Shown piece by piece: positions 21,957-30,582 of a stretch of DNA of 32,414 bases (the first letter of the stretch is position 1; the number at the start of each line of letters is the position of its first letter). The DNA lies in assembly GCA_016213435.1 (NCBI GenBank), contig JACRAL010000037.1, positions 83,503 to 115,916 of the forward strand, in the 5' to 3' direction. The translations under genes and the position numbers were made by a program. This DNA comes from Bacteroidota bacterium. GTDB taxonomy: Bacteria; Bacteroidota; Bacteroidia; Palsa-948. Below the pieces are notes generated by a model. The model was not told the DNA's origin. It did no database searches and saw only the letters and a program-made list of their open reading frames with translations.

Positions 21957-23033
21957 ATGAAGAAATTAGACATATATATTATTAAGAAATTTCTCGGAAC
22001 ATTTTTTCTTTCCATCGTTCTTATTTTGATGATTGTTGTGGTGTTTGATATTTCTGAGCGTATGGAAGATTTTATAGATAAAAAACCTCCTTTAAGAGAA
22101 ATTATTTTTGATTATTACCTGAACTTCATTCCTTTTTTTGCAAACCTGTTCAGTCCGCTGTTTACTTTTATTGCGGTGATTTATTTTACATCACGCATGG
22201 CATACCGCAGCGAGATCATTGCTATTCTAGGAAGCGGAGTTAGTTTTCGCAGACTGCTTTTCCCCTACATGCTTTCTGCGACTGTGCTTGCTGTTGCATC
22301 TCTTTACCTGAATCATTTTGTGATTCCTCAGTCCAACAAAAAACGCCTAGCATTTGAGGAAATATATCTGAGAGACAGATATTATAACAATGATAAAAAT
22401 ATTCATCGGCAGATAGAGCCCGGAACATTTATTTATTTTAACAGTTACAACAGCCTGATGAATACAGGGTATCAGTTTTCGCTTGAAAAAATTCATGATG
22501 GAATGCGTAATTATTATCTGAAATCAGATTTTATTAAATGGGATAGTATTAAAAATAAATGGTCGATTGAAAATTATTTTATAAGGAAGATAGAAGGAAT
22601 GAACGAAGTGATGATCTCAGGGACTAAACTCGATACGGTTTTTAATTTTCAGCCCGCAGAATTCGGCAAAAGAGAGAATAGAACGGAAGCTATGCAAACG
22701 CCTGAGCTCAGCCGTTTTATTGCCGATGAAAAAGAACGAGGTTCTTATCTTATTCCTTTTTACGAAGTAGAAAAATACAGGCGCACTGCATTTCCATTTG
22801 CCACGTTTGTACTTACACTGATCGGTGCATCCGTTGCGAGCAGGAAGGTGAGGGGAGGAATCGGCTGGCACATCGGGCTCGGACTGATGATTAGTTTTTC
22901 CTATATACTTTTCATGCAGGTGTCAACCACTTTTGCTACCTACGGAAGTTTGCCTGCTTCTATTGCGGTATGGATTCCTAATGTAATTTTTTCGGTGCTC
23001 GCGTTGTTTATGCTGAGAGCTGCACCTAAATGA
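21957..23033 (+). CDS. LptF/LptG (YjgP/YjgQ)-family permease
   Basis: Permease of the LptB2FG lipopolysaccharide extractor. Start ATG 21957 gives MKKLDIYIIKKFLGTFFLS, the usual beginning; the open frame also extends 35 codons upstream, but that part overlaps crcB and the palindromic leader. The 358-residue protein has helices near residues 12-32, 55-80 and 100-125, a periplasmic jellyroll middle (about 130-270), then three C-terminal helices from AFPFATFVLTLIGASVASRK, with GIGWHIGLGLMISFSYILF. LptF and LptG cannot be separated by eye; Bacteroidota often carry separate or single homologues. A possible tiny gene overlaps its stop by four bases. Confidence 0.9.
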   Translation: MKKLDIYIIKKFLGTFFLSIVLILMIVVVFDISERMEDFIDKKPPLREIIFDYYLNFIPFFANLFSPLFTFIAVIYFTSRMAYRSEIIAILGSGVSFRRLLFPYMLSATVLAVASLYLNHFVIPQSNKKRLAFEEIYLRDRYYNNDKNIHRQIEPGTFIYFNSYNSLMNTGYQFSLEKIHDGMRNYYLKSDFIKWDSIKNKWSIENYFIRKIEGMNEVMISGTKLDTVFNFQPAEFGKRENRTEAMQTPELSRFIADEKERGSYLIPFYEVEKYRRTAFPFATFVLTLIGASVASRKVRGGIGWHIGLGLMISFSYILFMQVSTTFATYGSLPASIAVWIPNVIFSVLALFMLRAAPK

Positions 23034-23140
23034 AAATGTTGTTTAGAAGTTACAGAATTGATATGCGTATATTTGTTGTAGGAATTTTTTTAATAAATGG
23101 AATTGTTATAAGCATTGCGCTTTTCCATTTTAAAAAATAA
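23030..23140 (+). CDS. Possible 36-residue membrane peptide overlapping the LptF/G-like stop
   Basis: ATG at 23030 overlaps the upstream TGA (ATGA), the usual signature of translational coupling. The product is a basic start MKMLFRSYRIDMR, then one hydrophobic helix IFVVGIFLINGIVISIALF, and HFKK at the end. This is a plausible single-pass membrane peptide. No homologue is recognised. It could also be a chance open frame, since no other strand or frame supports it. Confidence 0.35.
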   Translation: MKMLFRSYRIDMRIFVVGIFLINGIVISIALFHFKK

Positions 23141-23170
23141 ATACGAATAGTCTAGGTCTGAAGAGAGTAG

Positions 23171-24301
23171 ATGAGATTTTTAGCAGTAACCTTATTTATG
23201 CGATTATTAATTGTCCTGTCTTTTTTTTTACTTAACAGTTTCTTCTGCATTGCAGATGGTGGAGACAGTTTGATGACTTTTCGCAGCCGGATAAAACATA
23301 GGCGTGAAGGAGAGCATCTATTAATAGCAAAAATGAGCGATGAGCAATTTCTTCGTCTTGTTAACCATTTGTTTGAAGCAAGTTATATTCCTCCTGACAT
23401 TTGGGAGAAAATAATGCTGGAAACGGCAAAAAGAAATCTTCATAAAGAGAGCATAGATGAAATTACAGGTGATGCTTTGACAAAACCATGCGGTTTGTTG
23501 TTTATAGACAAGATGCAGCCTGATTCTATTATTCCGTTTCCAATAATAGAACCTATTGATTCTCGTCCTGCTTCCAATTATTATTCTGAATGGGATGAAG
23601 ACATTTCTAATCTTTTTAAAGACCAATTTGCTGCGGATACCACCTACCAGATAGAACTTGAAAATCCTCAATTTGGGTGTTTTAAAATGCCTGCTTGGGG
23701 TCCGCTTTCATCGCCCTATGGATTAAGACACAGAAGGTACCACAAAGGAATAGATATTCAACTAAGAAAAGGCGATACTATTACTGTTGCCTTTTGTGGC
23801 ATGGTTCGTTTTGCACAAAAAAAAGGTGGATTTGGAAATGTGGTTATTGTACGTCATTACAACGGCTTGGAAACAGTATATGCTCATCTTTCGAAAATAA
23901 ATGTCCAAGAGGGACAACTGATTTCTACAGGAGACCTAATTGGATTGGCAGGAAGTACCGGACATTCAACAGGACCTCATTTGCATTTTGAAATTCGTTT
24001 TATGGGATTACCTATAGATCCGCAATATATTTTATCTCTTGATTATGGAAATCTTCTTTTCAATACAGTAACTTTGCAAAAGCAAAAAAGCGGATTGCTT
24101 TCAGCTTACCATCCGGATATAGAATTTCACACAGCAGTAAAAGGAGAAACTCTTCTCGAAATTGCAAATCATTATGGAGTCACTTCAGCAAAGATCCGAG
24201 AAATGAATCATATGGGGGCTAAACAGTACGTCCGCATTAAGCAAGGGCAAATTCTTAGAGTGAGAACTATTAACAATTCCGAATCTTTTTCTACAAAGTA
24301 A
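23171..24301 (+). CDS. M23 peptidase with C-terminal LysM domain
   Basis: A 376-residue exported peptidoglycan endopeptidase of the LytM/M23 family. The signal peptide core is LLIVLSFFLLNSFFCIADG; ATG 23171 or the internal ATG 23201 are both possible starts. The zinc-site motifs are HKGIDIQLRKGD (His and Asp, about 193-204), VYAHLSK and GPHLHFEIRF (HxH, about 272-281). Together they define an active-looking M23 site. A LysM module lies at the C-terminus: HTAVKGETLLEIANHYGVTS, then KIREMNHMG and VRIKQGQILRV. It is likely to trim or split cell-wall peptides. It is not obviously co-transcribed with the glycosyltransferase, as an 88-bp repeat-rich gap follows. Confidence 0.93.
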   Translation: MRFLAVTLFMRLLIVLSFFLLNSFFCIADGGDSLMTFRSRIKHRREGEHLLIAKMSDEQFLRLVNHLFEASYIPPDIWEKIMLETAKRNLHKESIDEITGDALTKPCGLLFIDKMQPDSIIPFPIIEPIDSRPASNYYSEWDEDISNLFKDQFAADTTYQIELENPQFGCFKMPAWGPLSSPYGLRHRRYHKGIDIQLRKGDTITVAFCGMVRFAQKKGGFGNVVIVRHYNGLETVYAHLSKINVQEGQLISTGDLIGLAGSTGHSTGPHLHFEIRFMGLPIDPQYILSLDYGNLLFNTVTLQKQKSGLLSAYHPDIEFHTAVKGETLLEIANHYGVTSAKIREMNHMGAKQYVRIKQGQILRVRTINNSESFSTK

Positions 24302-24324
24302 TGTTGACGTGTAGGGATTAAAAT

Positions 24325-24373
24325 CCTTATCACTTTTCCTTATCCTTTTTCGTTATTTCCTTATACCTTTATG
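24325..24373. repeat. Degenerate heptamer array upstream of the glycosyltransferase
   Basis: Units such as CCTTATC, ACTTTTC, CTTATCC, TTTTTCG, TTATTTC, CTTATAC and CTTTATG run on for about 49 bases. The composition and period match the TTATACC heptamers at 985-1005. Confidence 0.45.
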
Positions 24374-24389
24374 CCCAATATTTTACGTA

Positions 24390-25511
24390 ATGAAAATCGG
24401 ATTTGATGCCAAACGAGCTTTTCTGAACCATAGCGGATTGGGAAATTATTCCCGTATGCTTATAAGATCGCTTCTTGATTTTTATCCTGAAAACAATTAT
24501 TCCCTTTTTACAACAAGAAAAAGAAAAACTGATTTTTCAGAATTCATTTCTTCTCAGAAAAACACTTCTGTTATTCATCCTGAAAATTTTATAGACAAAC
24601 AAATAAGTAGCAGATGGCGTTCTTATAAAATCACACCACTTCTTTTGGAAAATAAAATTGATGTATATCACGGCTTGAGCAATGAACTGCCTTTTAACAT
24701 CAGCAAATTCAAGGGAAAAAAAATAGTAACAATTCATGATCTGATCTTTCTCCGCTATCCAAAACTCTATCCGTTTTTTGACAGAAAAATATATGACAAG
24801 AAATTTAAGTCGGCTTGTGATTTGTCAGATAAGATAGTGGCTGTGAGCCAGCAGACAAAGAATGATATTGTAAAATTTTACTCAGTGGATCCGGAAAAAA
24901 TAAAAGTTATTTACCAAAGTTGTGATGAAGTGTTTTGTAGGCAGATCACTGTAGATAAAATCAAAAATGTCAAATCAAAATATAAATTACCTCAAACGTA
25001 TTTGCTCTATGTCGGAACGATTGAAAAAAGAAAAAATTTGCTAACTATTCTGAAAGCGCTGACCATTGTAAAGGATATTTCGCTTGTTGTTGTCGGAAAA
25101 AAGAAGTCCTATTTTAAAAAGGTGCAGGATTTTATTTCCTCGAATGATCTTGGTAAAAGGATAAACTTTCTTGAAGATGTGTCGAATGAAGATTTGCCGG
25201 CAATTTACAATAGTGCGGAGATCTTTATTTATCCATCGTTATTTGAAGGATTCGGAATTCCAATCATCGAAGCGCTTACATGTAAAACTCCTGTTATAAC
25301 AACACAGGATGGATGTTTTGCAGAAGCAGGCGGACCTGATTCGATCTATATTGATCCGATGAACCACGAACAGCTTGCTGAAGAAATAAAAAAGATTCTA
25401 TCATCTCCTGAGTTAAGAAAAAACATTGCAGAAAAGGGATATGAACATTCAAAACTTTTTTTACCTCAAGTCATTGCTGCCGAAGTGATAGCATTATATT
25501 CTAAAAAATGA
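24390..25511 (+). CDS. GT4-family glycosyltransferase
   Basis: A 373-residue glycosyltransferase of the GT-B fold, family 4 type. The N-terminus KIGFDAKRAFLNHSGLGNYS is the usual acceptor-domain start. The donor domain contains YLLYVGTIEKRKNLLTILKA (Lys of the sugar-nucleotide site), DVSNEDLPAIYNSAEIFIYP, and FEGFGIPIIEALTCKTPVIT with the E-x7-E motif. It probably adds sugars in envelope polysaccharide or glycolipid synthesis; donor and acceptor are unknown. The stop overlaps the next gene by four bases (ATGA). No signal or membrane helix is evident. Confidence 0.92.
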   Translation: MKIGFDAKRAFLNHSGLGNYSRMLIRSLLDFYPENNYSLFTTRKRKTDFSEFISSQKNTSVIHPENFIDKQISSRWRSYKITPLLLENKIDVYHGLSNELPFNISKFKGKKIVTIHDLIFLRYPKLYPFFDRKIYDKKFKSACDLSDKIVAVSQQTKNDIVKFYSVDPEKIKVIYQSCDEVFCRQITVDKIKNVKSKYKLPQTYLLYVGTIEKRKNLLTILKALTIVKDISLVVVGKKKSYFKKVQDFISSNDLGKRINFLEDVSNEDLPAIYNSAEIFIYPSLFEGFGIPIIEALTCKTPVITTQDGCFAEAGGPDSIYIDPMNHEQLAEEIKKILSSPELRKNIAEKGYEHSKLFLPQVIAAEVIALYSKK

Positions 25512-26098
25512 TGGAGCACGAAATTCAAAATGCATTAAAAGTTTTGAGAGGTGGAGGCACAATACTCTATCCTACAGATACTATATGGGGAATTGGCTGC
25601 GATGCCACCAATGAAAAAGCAGTAGGAAAAATATATAACATCAAACAAAGAGAAGATAAGCAAGGACTAATTGCATTGGTCAGCGATGACGGCATGCTAA
25701 ATCGTTTTGTTAAGGATGTTCCTGAGATGGCATGGGATTTAATCGGCATAAGTAATAATGAAGATGATTATGAAGAAGAGAAACCGCTCACCATTATTTA
25801 TGATGCAGGAAGAGGATTTGCAAAAAATGTTTTAGCCGATGATGGCAGTATTGGAATAAGAATGGTGAAAGATGATTTTTGCCAAAGAATGATACATAAA
25901 TTCAGCAAACCGGTTGTTTCTACATCTGCTAACATAAGCGGAACACCGGCTCCGCAGAATTTTTCAGAAATTTCGGATGAAATAATCAAGGTGGTGGATT
26001 ATGTTGTAAATTGGAGACAGCATGAGAATGGAAATGCAAAACCATCTTCCATTATTCGGCTAAAAGGAAACGGAGAGTTTCAGATAATCAGGCAATGA
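25508..26098 (+). CDS. L-threonylcarbamoyladenylate synthase (TsaC/YrdC type)
   Basis: Makes threonylcarbamoyl-AMP from Thr, bicarbonate and ATP, the donor for t6A at position 37 of ANN-decoding tRNAs. The 196-residue protein has [16 protein letters not shown] at the N-terminus, then [20 protein letters not shown], the Lys/Arg substrate patch. A third block follows: [20 protein letters not shown], then [18 protein letters not shown] with the Ser-Thr-Ser-Ala-Asn motif. It lacks the extra Sua5 domain. It overlaps the glycosyltransferase upstream and cca downstream by four bases each, forming a tightly coupled trio. Confidence 0.93.
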   Translation: MMEHEIQNALKVLRGGGTILYPTDTIWGIGCDATNEKAVGKIYNIKQREDKQGLIALVSDDGMLNRFVKDVPEMAWDLIGISNNEDDYEEEKPLTIIYDAGRGFAKNVLADDGSIGIRMVKDDFCQRMIHKFSKPVVSTSANISGTPAPQNFSEISDEIIKVVDYVVNWRQHENGNAKPSSIIRLKGNGEFQIIRQ

Positions 26099-27525
26099 AA
26101 GACAAACTTACGCATCCCATCTTTAAGATCGTTTCCGACTGTTCGGAGGAGATGGGCATTCATGCTTTTGTTGTTGGAGGATGGGTGCGTGATGTAATAC
26201 TCAATCGCCCCTGCAAAGACATTGATTTTGTTTGTGTGGGAAGCGGAATAGAATTAGCAGAACGAGTTGCGAAAAAACTAGGAGATGATTATCACGTAAC
26301 GGTTTATAAAAATTTTGGAACGGCAAATATCAAGTATGGCGAATTTGATATTGAATTCGTAGGAGCAAGAAAAGAATCGTACAGCAGAGGTTCTAGAAAT
26401 CCTATAGTGGAAGACGGCACGCTGGAAGATGATCAGAACAGGCGCGATTTCAGTATTAATGCAATGGCAATTTCTCTGTCTAAAGATAATTACGGAGAAC
26501 TGATGGATCCTTTCCGCGGAATAAAAGATCTGGAAGAAAAAAATCTGCGCACACCACTTGACCCTGACATTACCTATTCTGACGATCCGCTTCGGATGAT
26601 GCGCGTCATTCGTTTTGCATCGCAACTGAATTTTAATATAGAGGAAAATTCTTTTGATGCAATTTTAAAGAACAAAGAGAGAATCAAAATAGTTTCGAAA
26701 GAACGCATTGCGGATGAGCTGAATAAGGTTATTCTTTCGTCAAAACCTTCTGTCGGTTTCAAATTATTGTTCGACAGCGGATTGCTTCATATTATTTTTC
26801 CTCAACTTGTTCATCTTCATGGCGTGGATTATGTCGATGGTAAAGGGCATAAGGATAATTTTTATCACACGCTGGAGGTGCTCGATAATATTTCACGCAA
26901 CACAAATGATCTCTGGCTGAGATGGGCTGCTCTGCTTCATGATATTGCAAAGCCACAGACCAAAAGATTTGAGCAGGGACACGGATGGACATTTCACGGT
27001 CACGAAGACAAAGGTTCGCGCATGGTGCCGAAAATATTTGCAGAACTCAAACTTCCGCAGAACGAAAAAATGAAGTACGTGCAGAAACTTGTGCTGCTTC
27101 ATCTGCGCCCCATTGTGCTTGCAAAAAATGAAGTAACAGATTCTGCAGTGCGCAGATTGCTGTTTGAAGCCGGCAATGATATTGACGACCTGATGATGCT
27201 CTGCGATGCCGACATTACATCAAAAAATCCGGAGAAGGTGAAACGCTACCTGAGGAATTTTGAGATAGTGCGCACGAAATTGAAAGAGGTGGAAGAAACG
27301 GATAAGATCAGGAACTGGCAGCCTCCCATTACAGGAGAAGTTGTGATGAAGACATTCGGAATTCCTCCAAGCAAAAAAGTGGGTATCATCAAAGATGCAG
27401 TGCGCGAAGCCATTCTGGATGGGATTATTTCAAATGAATATGAAAAAGCATTTCAATTCATGTTGGAAAAGGGAAAGGAGTTAGGGTTTATTGCTGTGAA
27501 TAATATTTTTAGCGGAAAGGAGTAG
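26095..27525 (+). CDS. CCA tRNA nucleotidyltransferase / HD-domain protein
   Basis: A 476-residue class II nucleotidyltransferase that builds or repairs the CCA end of tRNAs (CCA- or poly(A)-adding type). The catalytic head is [20 protein letters not shown] (Gly-Gly motif then DxD), followed by [14 protein letters not shown] and [17 protein letters not shown]. The RNA-binding motif is [20 protein letters not shown]. An HD hydrolase domain follows: [24 protein letters not shown] and [10 protein letters not shown]. The C-terminal helices bind tRNA. The HD domain is complete (His, HD and Asp present), so phosphohydrolase activity is plausible. It overlaps the TsaC-like gene by four bases. Confidence 0.93.
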   Translation: MKDKLTHPIFKIVSDCSEEMGIHAFVVGGWVRDVILNRPCKDIDFVCVGSGIELAERVAKKLGDDYHVTVYKNFGTANIKYGEFDIEFVGARKESYSRGSRNPIVEDGTLEDDQNRRDFSINAMAISLSKDNYGELMDPFRGIKDLEEKNLRTPLDPDITYSDDPLRMMRVIRFASQLNFNIEENSFDAILKNKERIKIVSKERIADELNKVILSSKPSVGFKLLFDSGLLHIIFPQLVHLHGVDYVDGKGHKDNFYHTLEVLDNISRNTNDLWLRWAALLHDIAKPQTKRFEQGHGWTFHGHEDKGSRMVPKIFAELKLPQNEKMKYVQKLVLLHLRPIVLAKNEVTDSAVRRLLFEAGNDIDDLMMLCDADITSKNPEKVKRYLRNFEIVRTKLKEVEETDKIRNWQPPITGEVVMKTFGIPPSKKVGIIKDAVREAILDGIISNEYEKAFQFMLEKGKELGFIAVNNIFSGKE

Positions 27526-27532
27526 TATTTTT

Positions 27533-27540
27533 TATTTTTG
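27533..27540 (+). promoter_or_regulatory. Possible -7 box (TATTTTTG) before the PRiA4-ORF3-like gene
   Basis: An exact TAnnTTTG match preceded by T-rich sequence, 52 bases before the ATG at 27593. The -33 element is not clear. Confidence 0.35.
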
Positions 27541-27592
27541 TATCTGTTGGAGTTTATTTTAAATCCATAATTTATAATTCATCATTTCGGCT

Positions 27593-28234
27593 ATGGTTTA
27601 CCGTTTCAGAGTTACATACGAAGATCACGAAGATGTGTTTCGTGACATTGAGATCAGATCTTCTCAATCTTTTTTAGAGTTGCATGCTGCTATTCAGCAG
27701 GCAATAAGTTTTGATAATTCCAAGTCCGCTTCTTTTTATATGAGCGATGATTATTGGAGAAAAGAGGAAGAAATATCTGTTGAGAACACAAACGAAAAGA
27801 AAACAAAAAAAACCAAAAGTAAAAGAGAGGAATCAGGAAATAAAAAAACTATTGCAGATCTTGTTAACGACCCCCACCAGAAATTTATTTATGTATTTGA
27901 TCCGGAAAAGGAATGGACTTTCTTAATTGAACTCATCAAAATTATTCCTGAAAACAAAACTATTTCTTATCCTCAATGCGTGAAGAGTTCCGGCACTGCT
28001 CCAAAACAATACAAGCCCACTAATCTTCCGCCACCTCCCGCAGAAGAAGATACTGTCCTTCCTTTGATGGAAAAGGAAATTATAATCGATGCTCCGGAAG
28101 AAAAAATTTCTGTAGATGATGTGGAAGAAGGCGCCATTCTGTTGGATGAGGAAGATGTAAAAACAGGGGAAGAAGGGGAAGGCGGTGCGGAAGATGAAGC
28201 AGGAGAGGAGTCTGAAGAATTTGATATAGATTAA
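27593..28234 (+). CDS. PRiA4-ORF3-like protein with acidic tail
   Basis: A 213-residue protein of the plasmid pRiA4b ORF-3-like family (also found as an IS1096 passenger protein). Typical parts are VYRFRVTYEDHEDVFRDIEI, SFLELHAAIQQAISFDNSKS and the ASFYMSDDYWRKEEEI region. Then comes FIYVFDPEKEWTFLIELIKI, with a Cys-containing YPQCVKSSG before the tail. Residues from about 140 are almost all Glu/Asp with Pro, low-complexity and probably disordered. The molecular function of the family is not established. It stands alone between cca and miaA, and such genes are often maintained chromosomally in Bacteroidota. No transposase is nearby. Confidence 0.82.
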   Translation: MVYRFRVTYEDHEDVFRDIEIRSSQSFLELHAAIQQAISFDNSKSASFYMSDDYWRKEEEISVENTNEKKTKKTKSKREESGNKKTIADLVNDPHQKFIYVFDPEKEWTFLIELIKIIPENKTISYPQCVKSSGTAPKQYKPTNLPPPPAEEDTVLPLMEKEIIIDAPEEKISVDDVEEGAILLDEEDVKTGEEGEGGAEDEAGEESEEFDID

Positions 28235-28280
28235 GTTAACTAATTTGATTAGATTTTGAATTTATTTTCCTATTCCTGCA

Positions 28281-29207
28281 ATGTCATTTAATCAAAGTAA
28301 AAAGTACTTAATAGTCATTCTCGGCCCCACTGCAGTTGGAAAAACAGTTCTTGCTATTGATATTGCTAAAGAATTCGACACGGAAATTATTTCTGCAGAC
28401 TCCCGACAGTTCTTCCGGGAGATGAACATCGGCACGGCAAAGCCCAACAATGAGGAACTCAAATCCGTCAAACATCATTTTATCAATTCGATTTCCGTTC
28501 ACGATGAATACAATGCAGGAATCTTTGAGAGAGAGGCATTGAAGACGCTGGAAACCATTTATCAGAAGAATGGCATAGCCGTGATGACAGGAGGTTCGGG
28601 ATTATATATTAACGCGGTGTGTAATGGTTTTGATGAATTGCCGCATGCGGATAAGGAAATACGCGCTAAGATTATTGAAATGTATAAACTTGAAGGAATT
28701 GAATACCTGCGTGATACACTGAAAAAATTAGATGAAGAACATTATAAAAAAATTGACATAAAAAATCCTCATCGCTTGATACGCGCCATTGAGGTGTGTA
28801 TGGTAACAGGGATGAAATATTCCGAAATGAGGGTAAGGGATAAAGGTCAGGGGGCAAAGGAAAGAAAGTTTGCAGTTATAAAAATAGGATTAGAAATGGA
28901 GCGCGAAAAACTTTATGAAAGAATTAACTTGCGTGTAGATGAAATGATGAAGCAGGGATTGTTGGACGAAGTAAAAAATCTCTTTAAATACAAACATTTA
29001 AATTCTTTGCAAACGGTTGGTTATAAAGAACTGTTTGATTTCATGGAGGGAAAAATAGATTTGAACAGAGCCGTTGAGCTCATCAAACAGAACACCCGCA
29101 ATTTTGCTAAAAGACAGATGACATGGTTCAGAAAAGACAAGACTATAAAATGGTTTGATCCAAGAGAGAAAACAAAGATTATTCAGTATGTTAAAGATGA
29201 ATTCTGA
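28281..29207 (+). CDS. miaA: tRNA dimethylallyltransferase
   Basis: Adds an isoprenyl group to A37 of UNN-decoding tRNAs. The 308-residue enzyme has the P-loop ILGPTAVGKTVLAIDIA, then ISADSRQFFREMNIGTAKP with the catalytic Asp. It continues with VKHHFINSISVHDEYNAGIF, MTGGSGLYINAVCNG and the C-terminal LQTVGYKELFDFMEG and NTRNFAKRQMTWFRKD. A segment near residues 184-195 (RDKGQGAKER) comes from degenerate heptamers and lies in a naturally variable loop. Together with the TsaC-like and Cca genes it makes a tRNA-maturation neighbourhood. Secure. Confidence 0.96.
   Translation: MSFNQSKKYLIVILGPTAVGKTVLAIDIAKEFDTEIISADSRQFFREMNIGTAKPNNEELKSVKHHFINSISVHDEYNAGIFEREALKTLETIYQKNGIAVMTGGSGLYINAVCNGFDELPHADKEIRAKIIEMYKLEGIEYLRDTLKKLDEEHYKKIDIKNPHRLIRAIEVCMVTGMKYSEMRVRDKGQGAKERKFAVIKIGLEMEREKLYERINLRVDEMMKQGLLDEVKNLFKYKHLNSLQTVGYKELFDFMEGKIDLNRAVELIKQNTRNFAKRQMTWFRKDKTIKWFDPREKTKIIQYVKDEF
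28831..28865. repeat. Degenerate heptamers inside miaA
   Basis: GGGTAAG, GGATAAA, GGTCAGG, GGGCAAA, GGAAAGA on +. Reversed, they resemble the CTTACC/TTTATCC heptamers elsewhere. They encode VRDKGQGAKER. Confidence 0.4.
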
Positions 29208-29303
29208 AATAATGATACCTGACAGACTGTCTACATTGATTGTCAAGAAGAGCGCTATAATGCAGTTCCAACCTTTTTATGTTCTTATTCGTCTAAGTTG
29301 CAT

Positions 29304-29993
29304 ATGAAACACACTCGCTTTTTACATTTGACCCTATCTGTACTGGTTCTTTCATTTTACTCCTGTGGTAAAAAATGGAAAAAACCTACTGATGTTTCTT
29401 TTAAGTTTCAGCTTAATAGTAATTCGAATAGCGGATTTGTGAAATTTACAGACGCTTATCTTGTGCTGGATAAAGTTTCTTTTAAGGGCGAAAGGAAACA
29501 GGGGACAAAAGAAGTTAATTTGGAGCAACAGTTCAGCAGTACTATGCCGATTTATCTTTCTCTAAATGCTACAAGTCCTGGAATAAAGTTTGATATACCT
29601 CAGGGAACTTATTCTCAAATAGAAATCAAGTTGGAAACAAGTACAGACCCGAGCGGAACAGCATTACAAGTTAACGGTACATATTTAGATTCCTCCAATA
29701 ACGATGTCGCAGTTCAGTTTACATTTTCTGCAGCAGATGTTACTGATATTATAGCAAAAAATTCAAGTGGAGGAAATCAAATAGTCCTTATTGCAGATCA
29801 ACCGGCAACTGTAACAATTATAATAAATCCCGTTTACTGGTTTGCTCCTGTTTCAGAAAGCATATTGGACGAGGCAGCAGAGGACATTGAAAATGGAGTT
29901 CCAGTTATTCAAATTAATAAAGATAAGAATCAAGATATTTATAACCTGATAATAAATCGTATTAACGATGGTTGTGAGGCTGTTTTTAATTAA
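29304..29993 (+). CDS. Lipoprotein of unknown function, first gene of the sigma/anti-sigma operon
   Basis: ATG 29304 is preferred over an upstream TTG (29298) and gives 229 residues. A lipoprotein signal ends VLSFYSCGKK, with Cys as the lipidated residue. The mature part is beta-rich: VSFKFQLNSNSNSGFVKFTD, AYLVLDKVSFKGER, IKFDIPQGTYSQIEIKLETS and QIVLIADQPATVTIIINPVY. It resembles DUF4382-type surface lipoproteins in outline, but I cannot assign a family. An acidic helical tail (ESILDEAAEDIENG) follows. It is 20 bp upstream of the ECF sigma factor gene, so it is likely part of the same signalling unit, perhaps a ligand or structural partner for the barrel. Confidence 0.7.
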   Translation: MKHTRFLHLTLSVLVLSFYSCGKKWKKPTDVSFKFQLNSNSNSGFVKFTDAYLVLDKVSFKGERKQGTKEVNLEQQFSSTMPIYLSLNATSPGIKFDIPQGTYSQIEIKLETSTDPSGTALQVNGTYLDSSNNDVAVQFTFSAADVTDIIAKNSSGGNQIVLIADQPATVTIIINPVYWFAPVSESILDEAAEDIENGVPVIQINKDKNQDIYNLIINRINDGCEAVFN

Positions 29994-30013
29994 GTTTTGA
30001 TTTAGTTCGGAAT

Positions 30014-30577
30014 ATGATGGAAAATCTGACAGAAGCGGAGTTGATTAAGCATTGTACTGCTGGTAATCGATCGTATCAGGAACTGTTTTACAAAAAATAT
30101 GCCTCGAAAATGTTCGGAGTATGTCTGGGCTATGCTAATTGCCGTGATGATGCCAAAGATATTTTACAGGATGGATTTGTGAAAGTCTTTGCTGCATTAA
30201 AAAATTACAACGGAAGTGGTTCTTTGGAAGGGTGGATAAGAAGGATTATTGTTAACACGGCAATTGATTATTGCCGAAAGGCGCTGAAAGACCAAAAAAA
30301 CATTGATGTTGAAAATGCCGGAGATATTCAAGTGGAAGTATCCGTGCTGGAAAAAATTCATGCACAGGAATTGATGGAGCTGATCCATAAATTACCCGAA
30401 GGCGCAAGAACTATTTTTAATTTATATGTAGTGGAAGGATATAGTCATGGTGAGATTGCTGAAATGCTTGATATCAGCACCGGAACTTCCAAGTCGCAAT
30501 TTTCAAGAGCGCGGACTTTATTGCAGAAATGGGTGAGTAACATGTATGACACAAGAATGATTCCTGGAAACGCATAA
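30014..30577 (+). CDS. ECF-type RNA polymerase sigma factor
   Basis: A 187-residue extracytoplasmic-function sigma factor. Region 2 is CLGYANCRDDAKDILQDGFV with FAALKNYNGSGSLEGWIRRI and VNTAIDYCRK. Region 4 is LPEGARTIFNLYVVEGYSHG then EIAEMLDISTGTSKSQFSRA, an evident helix-turn-helix. There is no region 3 or extended C-terminal domain. Start ATG 30014 or ATG 30017. Five bases separate its stop from the anti-sigma gene. It should direct a regulon that includes its own operon; the promoter was not identified by eye. Confidence 0.92.
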   Translation: MMENLTEAELIKHCTAGNRSYQELFYKKYASKMFGVCLGYANCRDDAKDILQDGFVKVFAALKNYNGSGSLEGWIRRIIVNTAIDYCRKALKDQKNIDVENAGDIQVEVSVLEKIHAQELMELIHKLPEGARTIFNLYVVEGYSHGEIAEMLDISTGTSKSQFSRARTLLQKWVSNMYDTRMIPGNA

Positions 30578-30582
30578 AAATA

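Noticed and set aside
29249-29274. TTGATT ... TATAAT as a sigma-70-like promoter before the lipoprotein gene
   Set aside because: The spacing is about 14 bases, too short, and Bacteroidota primary sigma factors use TTG/TAnnTTTG instead.
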